From Betaproteobacteria bacterium (GTDB lineage: Bacteria; Pseudomonadota; Gammaproteobacteria; Burkholderiales; SG8-39): 11,462 nucleotides of DNA. Every line of letters starts with the position of its first letter. Positions within the stretch are counted from its first letter, which is position 1. Shown piece after piece: positions 5,974 through 11,462 of the stretch. The notes under the pieces were generated by a model. It had not been told where the DNA came from and made no database searches. It saw nothing but the letters and a program-made list of their open reading frames with translations. A program made the translations under genes and the position numbers. The stretch covers positions 1 to 11,462 of the forward strand of contig JAABQT010000025.1 in the NCBI GenBank assembly GCA_011391295.1. The letters run 5' to 3'.

Positions 5974-7460
5974 ATGAACGAGCTGGAATTCCAGAAGCTC
6001 GCGCAACAAGGCTATACCCGCATCCCGGTACTGGCGGAAGCGCGCGCGGATCTCGATACGCCCCTGGCGGTGTACCTCAAGCTTGCCGGCGGCCCCTACA
6101 GCTACCTGCTGGAGTCGGTGGTGGGTGGCGAGCGCTTCGGGCGCTACTCCTTCATCGGCCTGCCCTGCGCGGAGCGCATCGAGGCACGCGGCACGACGGT
6201 GCGGCGCCTGCTGCGCGATGCGCGCGGTGCGCACGTCTGCCTGGAGGAAACGCAGGGCGATCCGTTCGAATTCGTGCGCAGCTACCTGCGGCGCCACCGC
6301 GTCGCGCCCGCGCCCGGCACGCTCAAGTTTCCGGGCGGCCTCGCCGGCTATTTCGGCTACGAGATGGTGCGCCACGTGGAGCCGCGGGCGCTGGGGGCCG
6401 CCAAGCCCGATGCGCTGGGCACGCCGGACATGCTGTTGCTGGTGTCGGACGAACTGGCGGTGGTGGACAACGTGCTGGGCAAGCTGCACCTCGTGGTGTA
6501 TGCCGATCCGCGGCAGCCGGACGCCTGGCGCGCCGCCCGGGAACGCCTCGAGCACCTGCGTGCGCGCCTCGCCTCGCCCCTGGCCGAGAGCCTGGTGCTC
6601 GCGCAGCCGCGCGAGACGCACGAGCATGCGGCGCTGACCTGCTCGTTCACCGAGGCCGAATTTCTCGCAGCGGTCGGCCGGTGCAAGGAGTACGTGTATG
6701 CCGGAGACTGCATGCAGGTGCAGGTGTCGCAGCGCACCACGCGCGAGTTCCGTGCGCCGCCGATCACCTTGTACCGGTCGCTGCGCAGCCTCAATCCCTC
6801 GCCCTACATGTTCTATTTCGACTTCGGCGACCACCACGTGGTCGGGGCCTCCCCCGAAATCATGGTGCGGGTCGCCGGCGACAAGATCACCCTGCGGCCG
6901 ATCGCGGGCACGCGCCCGCGCGGCGCGACGCCGCAGGATGACGCGCGCATCGCGCAGGAGTTGCTGGCGGACCCCAAGGAGCGCGCCGAGCACGTCATGC
7001 TGATCGACCTGGGGCGCAACGATGTCGGGCGGGTCGCCGCCACGGGCAGCGTGACGGTGACCGAGACCATGGTGGTCGAGCGCTACTCGCACGTCATGCA
7101 CATCGTCTCCAACGTCGAGGGGCGCTGCGCGCCGGGGGTGGACGCGCTCGACGTGTTCAAGGCGAGCTTTCCCGCGGGCACGGTGACCGGTGCGCCCAAG
7201 GTGCGCGCCATGCAGATCATCGACGAGCTCGAGCCGATGAAGCGCGGGATCTATAGCGGCGCGGTCGGCTACCTGGGGTTCAACGGCGACATGGACGTGG
7301 CGATCGCCATTCGCACGGCGGTGATCAAGGACGGAAAGCTCCACGCGCAGGCCGCCGCCGGCGTGGTGGCCGATTCCGATCCGCTGTCGGAGTGGCAGGA
7401 AACGCAGCACAAGGCGCGCGCGCTCCTGAAGGCCGCCGACGCTGCCGCGGCGGAGGCAGC

Positions 7461-7464
<4 letters not shown>
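5974..7464 (+). CDS. trpE: Anthranilate synthase component I (TrpE)
   Basis: This 496-residue large subunit converts chorismate to anthranilate using ammonia supplied by TrpG, the first committed step of tryptophan synthesis. The N-terminal regulatory region has LLES at 45-48 and the catalytic region has NPSPYM at 274-279. Both are elements of the Trp feedback pocket in known TrpE proteins. The chorismate-binding core includes IAGTRPRG (310-317), [10 protein letters not shown] (345-354), [11 protein letters not shown] (369-379) and [10 protein letters not shown] (400-409). The ATG at 5974 is preceded by GGAG (5962-5965) with 8-nt spacing, a good ribosome-binding site. A longer frame from 5920 would run through the attenuator and is rejected. 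The stop overlaps the trpG start by ATGA. Likely controls are feedback inhibition by Trp and attenuation through trpL. Confidence 0.98.
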
Positions 7465-8029
<565 letters not shown>

Positions 8030-8033
<4 letters not shown>

Positions 8034-9064
8034 AACAGATCACGGTCGCGGAGGCGATCCAGAGGACGGTCGAGCACCGCGAGGTGTTCCACGACGAGAT
8101 GCTGCACATCATGCGCCAGATCATGCGCGGCGAGCTGACGCCGGCGCAGATCGCCGGGTTCATCGTCGGCCTGCGCGTGAAGAAGGAGACCATCGGGGAG
8201 ATCGCCGCGGCCGCGCAGGTGATGCGCGAGTTCGCCACGCACGTGAAGGTGGCCGACGCGCGTCACCTGGTCGATACCTGCGGCACCGGCGGCGACGCGG
8301 CTCATACCTTCAATGTGTCCACCGCGAGCGCCTTCGTCGCGGCGGCGGCGGGCGCGCGCGTCGCCAAGCACATGGGGCGCTCGGTCTCCTCGTCCTCGGG
8401 CAGCGCTGAGGTGCTCGAGGCGCTGGGCGCCAATATCGCGCTGAGCCCGGAGCAGACCGGGCAGGCGATCGACAAGCTCGGCCTGGGCTTCATGTTCGCG
8501 CCCCTGCACCACGCGGCGATGAAGTACGCCGCGCCGGTACGAAAGGAACTGGGCGTGCGCACCCTGTTCAATATCCTCGGCCCGCTCACCAACCCGGCGG
8601 GGGCGGTGAACCAGGTGATGGGGGTATTCCATATCGACCTCGTCGGCATCCAGGTGCGCGCGCTGCAGCGCCTGGGCTCAAAGCACGTGATGATCGTCCA
8701 CGGGCTCGAAGGGCTGGACGAGATCTCGATTTCCGGCGAAACCCTGGTCGGCGAGCTGGTGAACGGCGAGATCACCGAGTACACCCTGCATCCGCAGCAG
8801 TTCGGCATCGAGCTCTACGACCGGCGCGCGATCCAGGTAAATACGGTGGAGGAGTCCCGGCAGATGATTCTCGCGGTGCTGGAGAACCAGCCCGGCCCGG
8901 CGCTCAACATCGTGCTGCTCAACGCCGGCGCCGCGATCTACGTGGCGGGCGTTGCCGAGTCGCTGCAGGCCGGCATCGACCGTGCGCGGCGCGCCATCGC
9001 CAAGGGCGAAGCGCGGCAAAAGCTCGATGAGTACGTTGCGTTCACGCGGGGCGCGAAGGGATGA
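8030..9064 (+). CDS. trpD: Anthranilate phosphoribosyltransferase (TrpD)
   Basis: This 344-residue enzyme transfers phosphoribose from PRPP to anthranilate. The PRPP loop DTCGTGGD is at 82-89, NVSTASAF at 95-102, [14 protein letters not shown] at 120-133, NILGPLTNP at 181-189, and the metal-binding Asp-Glu pair at 230-231 (GLDEIS). One oddity stands out. The usual KHGNR motif, which lines the substrate site, reads KHMGR here (113-117): Gly is replaced by Met and Asn by Gly. The rest of the protein is well conserved, so it is probably functional or this is a sequence error. The ATG overlaps the trpG stop. Downstream, trpC does not follow directly, because a 1.6 kb toxin-antitoxin insert intervenes. 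Confidence 0.96.
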
Positions 9065-9092
9065 CGAAGGCGAAGGATCGAGGAGGAAAGGG

Positions 9093-9098
9093 TAGAAT
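9093..9098 (+). promoter_or_regulatory. Weak candidate -10 box upstream of mntA
   Basis: TAGAAT (5 of 6 matches to TATAAT) lies 45 nt before the mntA ATG in the 79-nt gap after trpD. No -35 is recognised. Just upstream is a purine-rich GAGGAGGAAAGG that looks like a strong Shine-Dalgarno but has no start codon at a usable distance. It could be a relic of the original trpD-trpC junction or of the inserted module's promoter region. Confidence 0.2.
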
Positions 9099-9143
9099 CG
9101 CGCTGAAACATTCCGGACGTATTTGACGGGATCGAGGCCTTCA

Positions 9144-9434
9144 ATGAGACCTTCCGAAGCGCTCCGCTTTTACCGGGACGACATCCGCCGCATCGTCGCG
9201 CAGAATGGCACTCTCAATCCCCGGGTGTTCGGATCCGTTCTGCGCGGCGAGGACACCGAGAGCAGCGATCTCGATCTGCTGGTCGATCCCACGCCGGATA
9301 CGTCTTTGCTGGATATCGCGCGGATTCAGAATCGGCTGCAAAGGCTTCTCGGGGTGACCGTCGATGTACTTACGCCGAAGGCATTGCCGGAGAAGTCCCG
9401 GGAACGGATACTTTCGGAGGCGGTACCCGTATGA
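9144..9434 (+). CDS. mntA: MntA-type minimal nucleotidyltransferase antitoxin
   Basis: This 96-residue protein has the minimal nucleotidyltransferase fold. The GS(x)10DxD signature runs from Gly30-Ser31 (GSVLRG) to Asp42-Leu-Asp44 (SSDLDLLVD), and a third carboxylate, Asp74, sits in VTVDVLTP. In studied MntA/HepT systems this protein neutralises the HEPN RNase HepT by adding AMP to the Tyr of its RX4HXY motif. All catalytic residues look intact. ATG at 9144 is preferred because GAGG at 9134-9137 precedes it with 6-nt spacing; an upstream TTG at 9123 would add seven residues. It lies 79 nt after trpD in the same orientation. The usual partner follows but is frameshifted. The symbol reflects family, not demonstrated function. 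Confidence 0.88.
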   Translation: MRPSEALRFYRDDIRRIVAQNGTLNPRVFGSVLRGEDTESSDLDLLVDPTPDTSLLDIARIQNRLQRLLGVTVDVLTPKALPEKSRERILSEAVPV

Positions 9435-9459
9435 ATCGACGCGGACGCGGGTTTTGCTG

Positions 9460-9856
9460 ATGGGCGGCGATCTACGCGTACCCGACTACCTCGGCCACAT
9501 ACTGCAGGCGATCCGGCGGATCGGCCGCTATGCCGGCGGCATGGACGAAGCGGCTTTTCTGAAGGACGAACTGGTCCAGGATGCGGTAATTCGCAACATC
9601 GAAGTGATCGGCGAAGCGGCCCGCAACATCGAACGCACCCATCCTGACTTCTCCGCTCGACACCCCGATGTGCCTTGGGGAGACATCTAACGTGATGCGC
9701 AACCGGGTCTCCCACGGCTATTTTTCGGTGGACCTGGGGATCATCTGGAGAACCGTGAAGCGTGATATTCCGGAACTGGAACGCCAGATCGTGCGCCTTC
9801 TATCCCGTGTCGCGGATAGCGGTGCAGGCGGCGGCGATTCCGGCGCCCCCGGGTAG
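9460..9856 (+). pseudogene. hepT: HepT-type HEPN RNase toxin (DUF86), frameshifted before the catalytic motif
   Basis: Frame one, from ATG 9460, encodes 76 residues typical of DUF86/HEPN proteins: PDYLGHILQAIRRI, FLKDELVQDAVIRNIEVIGEAA, then HPDVPWGDI. It ends at TAA (9688-9690). The expected continuation is in another frame from 9691 on: MRNRVSHGYFSVDLG, then IIWRTVKRDIPELE, ending at TAG 9854. The RX4HXY catalytic motif (Arg, Asn-Arg-Val-Ser, His, Gly, Tyr) is therefore cut off. Removing one A from TAA at 9689-9690 restores ATC-TAC-GTG-ATG, joining Ile-Tyr-Val-Met to the second part with family-like sequence. One extra base thus explains the break. A GTG (9692) and ATG (9695) restart sit right after the stop, so a 53-residue C-terminal peptide could still be made. 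Programmed frameshifting or a base-call error are alternatives; the site is not a long homopolymer. Confidence 0.87.
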
Positions 9857-9865
9857 CTCGCTGGC

Positions 9866-10150
9866 ATGCCTGCCGCCGTGAGCTATCGGAAAGTCATCAC
9901 CCTTGAGGCAGCAAAGAGAGGCGGCAGGCCTTGCATCCGCGGCTTGCGCGTGACTGTCTACGATGTGCTCGGCTATCTGGCCTCCGGCATGTCGCAGGAG
10001 CAGATTCTGCGGGACTTGCCTTACCTCACGGCAGAGGACATCCGGGCATGCCTGGAGTACGCGGCTGACTGCGAGCACGGCCTGCTTGCGGCAGACGCTG
10101 GAAGTTTCTGTTCGACGAAAACCCTGCCCCCAGCCTCGTCCCGGCCCTAG
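9866..10150 (+). CDS. DUF433 family antitoxin-like protein with read-through C-terminus
   Basis: This 94-residue protein has a well-conserved DUF433 core: SYRKVITLEAAKRGGRPCIRG (6-26), TVYDVLGYLASGMS (30-43), ILRDLPYLTAEDIRACLEYA (47-66). DUF433 proteins have a winged-helix-like fold and are usually found with DUF5615 PIN-like toxins as antitoxins. ATG at 9866 follows the hepT remnant's stop by 9 nt; a GTG at 9878 would also be an acceptable start. The core ends near residue 77. The last ~17 residues are odd because they are the first codons of the DUF5615 gene read in the wrong frame. In intact modules a stop/start overlap usually separates the two genes; here that junction reads GCTGGAAG. 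The antitoxin domain appears intact and its tail is an accident of decay. Confidence 0.8.
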   Translation: MPAAVSYRKVITLEAAKRGGRPCIRGLRVTVYDVLGYLASGMSQEQILRDLPYLTAEDIRACLEYAADCEHGLLAADAGSFCSTKTLPPASSRP

Positions 10151-10242
10151 AGGCGCTGTTTCCGGATTCCGCGCTCGTTCACGCGCTCGAGCGCATCCTC
10201 GCGAGAAAGCGCGCCGCGCGAAAGGAAAATGAGCGCGAATAG
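10099..10242 (+). pseudogene. DUF5615 PIN-like toxin remnant, start lost and truncated
   Basis: A frame of about 47 codons ending at TAG 10240-10242 begins KFLFDENPAPSLVPALEALF. This is recognisably the N-terminus of DUF5615 proteins, which are PIN-like predicted RNases with an FDEN acidic motif. No ATG, GTG or TTG lies in frame between the previous stop and this motif; the codon where the start should be is TGG (10099). After FPDSALVHALE the sequence turns into a charged tail, LARKRAARKENERE. It lacks the remaining ~60-70 residues of the family, including later acidic active-site positions. It is therefore a dead fragment of the partner of the DUF433 gene. The origin of the charged tail is unclear. 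Confidence 0.72.
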
Positions 10243-10256
10243 CTGACGCCGGTCGC

Positions 10257-10265
10257 TGCTACAAT
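10257..10265 (+). promoter_or_regulatory. Candidate extended -10 promoter for hicB-hicA-trpC, leaderless geometry
   Basis: TGCTACAAT is an extended -10: TG, one base, then TACAAT (5 of 6). Six bases, CCGGCC, separate it from the hicB GTG at 10272, so transcription would start at the start codon. No clear -35 is seen, which extended -10 promoters can tolerate. If active it would also transcribe trpC, 386 nt downstream, independently of the attenuated main trp promoter. Confidence 0.42.
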
Positions 10266-10271
10266 CCGGCC

Positions 10272-10517
10272 GTGCGTTATTCGCTCCTCATCGAGCCGGT
10301 GCGCGAGGCGGGCTTTCCGCCGGGGTACTACTACGCCCACGTGCCGGCACTTGACCTCACCACCCACGGCGAGGGCATCGAGGGGGCCAAGGCGGCGGCG
10401 GAGGATTTGATCCGCCTCTGGGTCGAGGAGAAGCGCGCACGCGGCGAACCCGTTCCACGCGAGGCCGACAGTTACTTCGCGCAGATCGAGATCGACGATG
10501 CCCTGCTCGGCGCGTGA
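10272..10517 (+). CDS. hicB: HicB-like antitoxin, short form
   Basis: This 81-residue protein has the HicB RNase-H-like fold pattern: [10 protein letters not shown], then [18 protein letters not shown] (18-35), then the helix [26 protein letters not shown]. There is no C-terminal DNA-binding extension, so it is the minimal form and probably does not repress its own promoter. In HicAB systems HicB binds HicA and blocks its mRNA interferase activity. The GTG start is supported by the family's N-terminal beta strand beginning there, and there is no alternative ATG. The gene precedes and overlaps hicA by 20 nt. This is the reverse of the classical hicA-hicB order but is known in the family. The frame looks intact. 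Confidence 0.8.
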   Translation: MRYSLLIEPVREAGFPPGYYYAHVPALDLTTHGEGIEGAKAAAEDLIRLWVEEKRARGEPVPREADSYFAQIEIDDALLGA

Positions 10518-10656
10518 GGTTCTCGCCAATCTGCGGCGCGGGGGATTTGAGGAAGTCAGGCAGAGCGGATCGCACAAGGTGTTGCGGCATCCGGACGGCC
10601 GCCAGACCTTCCTGAAACAGGCGGGCCTGAGCCTCGAGCAGTTCAGGAATCTCTGA
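10498..10656 (+). pseudogene. hicA: HicA-like mRNA interferase with internal deletion
   Basis: A 52-codon frame from ATG 10498 to TGA 10654 matches both ends of HicA/YcfA toxins. Its first part is [20 protein letters not shown] followed by [10 protein letters not shown], which holds the GSH catalytic histidine (His26). Its last part is [13 protein letters not shown]. The usual middle (a VPVH-type strand, then a PRGTLRKIL-type helix start, about 18-20 residues) is absent between Thr37 and Phe38. The junction stays in frame. HicA proteins are usually 60-80 residues with a dsRBD-like fold; removing the third strand should abolish folding or RNA cleavage. It overlaps hicB by 20 nt and its stop lies one base before the trpC start. 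A genuinely short variant is possible but less likely. Confidence 0.75.
10645..10648 (+). promoter_or_regulatory. trpC ribosome-binding site inside the hicA remnant
   Basis: AGGA sits 9 nt before the trpC GTG at 10658, within the last codons of the hicA remnant. Only one base separates the hicA stop from the GTG. Terminating ribosomes on hicA could therefore re-initiate on trpC. Confidence 0.5.
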
Positions 10657-10657
10657 A

Positions 10658-11449
10658 GTGTCCGATATTCTGGCTCGCATCCTGGATACCAAGCGCGAAG
10701 AGGTGCGGGCCGCGCGCGCTGCGCTGCCGCTCGGGGAGATGGAGCAGCGGGCGCGCTCGGCGCCGGCGCCGCGCGATTTCGTCGGCGCGCTGCGCGCGAG
10801 GATCGCCGCGGGCCGGCCGGCGGTGATCGCCGAGGTGAAACGCGCCAGCCCGTCGCAGGGCCTGCTGCGCGCGCAATTCGATCCGGCCGCCATCGCGCGC
10901 AGTTATGAGCGGGGCGGCGCGACTTGCCTGTCGGTGCTGACGGACCGGCAATTCTTCCAGGGCGAACCGGCGCATCTCGCCGAGGCGCGCGCCGCCTGCG
11001 CGCTGCCGGTGCTGCGCAAGGATTTCATGCTCGAGGCGTACCAGGTGTTCGAGGCGCGCGTGATGGGCGCGGATTGCATCCTGCTGATCGCCGCGGCGCT
11101 TTTGCCTGCGCAGATGCAAGAGCTGGAGGGCATCGCGCTGGGTCTCGGCATGGCGGTACTGGCCGAGGCGCACGACGGTACGGAACTGGAGGCTGCGCTG
11201 CGCTTGCGCACGCCGCTCATCGGCATCAACAACCGCAACCTGCGCAGCTTCGAGACGCGGCTCGAAACGACGCTTGAATTACGTGCACGCGTGGCGGCGC
11301 CACGCATCTTGATCACCGAGAGCGGAATCATGTGCGCGGAGGACGTGCAGCGGCTATGGCGGGAGGGGATCCAGGCCTTCCTGGTCGGGGAGGCCTTCAT
11401 GCGCGCCGAGGACCCGGGCGCAGCGCTGTCCAATCTCTTCGATGTGTAA
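10658..11449 (+). CDS. trpC: Indole-3-glycerol-phosphate synthase (TrpC)
   Basis: This 263-residue (beta/alpha)8 enzyme closes the indole ring of CdRP with loss of CO2 and water. Active-site residues known from the family are all found: Glu59 and Lys61 in [12 protein letters not shown] (57-68), Lys121 in [12 protein letters not shown], Glu170 in VLAEAHD, Asn191 in [10 protein letters not shown], and Glu221 in LITESGI. The phosphate loop GEAFMRA is at 244-250. It is monofunctional, not fused to trpF. GTG at 10658 begins [12 protein letters not shown], the normal N-terminus. The downstream 13 nt hold no further gene. In relatives trpC follows trpD directly. Here it is separated by 1.6 kb of toxin-antitoxin remnants and depends either on read-through from the trp promoter or on a promoter near 10260. 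Confidence 0.97.
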   Translation: MSDILARILDTKREEVRAARAALPLGEMEQRARSAPAPRDFVGALRARIAAGRPAVIAEVKRASPSQGLLRAQFDPAAIARSYERGGATCLSVLTDRQFFQGEPAHLAEARAACALPVLRKDFMLEAYQVFEARVMGADCILLIAAALLPAQMQELEGIALGLGMAVLAEAHDGTELEAALRLRTPLIGINNRNLRSFETRLETTLELRARVAAPRILITESGIMCAEDVQRLWREGIQAFLVGEAFMRAEDPGAALSNLFDV

Positions 11450-11462
11450 TCAACACTTTGAT

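Noticed and set aside
4222..7410. Minus-strand open frame of 1062 codons spanning mltA, apaG, rpe, trpL and most of trpE
   Set aside because: It is antisense or out of frame to five well-supported genes and its product is rich in Arg, Ala, His and Gln with no domain pattern. Long spurious frames like this are expected in strongly GC-biased coding DNA.
9061..9126. 21-codon frame starting ATGA on the trpD stop, containing a GAGGAGG element
   Set aside because: It has the shape of a coupled start, but the product is Lys/Gly-rich and matches nothing known, including the trpC N-terminus. It may be a relic of the old trpD-trpC junction, without support as a gene.
10179..10577. Minus-strand 132-codon frame opposite hicB/hicA
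   Set aside because: It is antisense to frames with clear family matches and shows no domain or start-site support.
9065..10657. Insertion sequence, integrase or attachment-site repeats bordering the toxin-antitoxin insert
   Set aside because: No transposase or recombinase frame and no matching direct or inverted repeats were found at the two edges by eye.

Overview
The window looks like chromosome of a high-GC betaproteobacterium (Burkholderiales, Rhodocyclales or Nitrosomonadales type). The reasons are strong G/C third-position bias, frequent GTG starts, and gene neighbourhoods familiar from that class: tRNA-miaB-phoH, a UbiH-family hydroxylase with dsbC, mltA-apaG divergent from rpe, and rpe followed by trpE-trpG-trpD-trpC. 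The exact genus cannot be read from the sequence.

Layout. (1) 1-1607, minus strand: a CAT-anticodon tRNA, then miaB, then the first 50 codons of a phoH-like gene that runs off the left edge. (2) 1661-3558, plus strand: a UbiH/UbiF/COQ6-family flavin hydroxylase overlapping dsbC by ATGA. (3) 3563-5123, minus strand: apaG then mltA, convergent with dsbC and divergent from rpe across only 25 nt. (4) 5149-5808: rpe. (5) 5780-9064: a candidate trp promoter over the end of rpe, a 21-codon leader peptide with three Trp codons (trpL, not usually annotated), alternative hairpins, then trpE, trpG and trpD, joined by ATGA overlaps. (6) 9065-10657: a ~1.6 kb insert of lower GC holding three toxin-antitoxin modules in a row, all in trp orientation. 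(7) 10658-11449: trpC, starting one base after the last remnant's stop.

The most notable region is the insert between trpD and trpC. It carries MntA/HepT, DUF433/DUF5615 and HicB/HicA. In each pair the antitoxin frame is open and the toxin is damaged: HepT by a single-base frameshift just before its catalytic RX4HXY motif, DUF5615 by loss of its start codon and most of its length, and HicA by an internal deletion of about 20 codons. The remnants are chained by short gaps, an immediate restart and overlaps, so ribosomes could follow the trp messenger almost continuously from trpD to trpC. This reads as a decaying toxin-antitoxin island tolerated inside a biosynthetic operon, possibly kept as a translation conduit and as a set of orphan antitoxins.

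A second pattern is regulatory. Three genes (ubiH-like, apaG, hicB) have the same hexamer TACAAT exactly 6 nt before the start codon. This predicts leaderless or nearly leaderless transcripts. The trp leader peptide has a similar close-set extended -10. No CRISPR array, insertion sequence or rRNA was seen, and no gene-free stretch exceeds about 165 nt.
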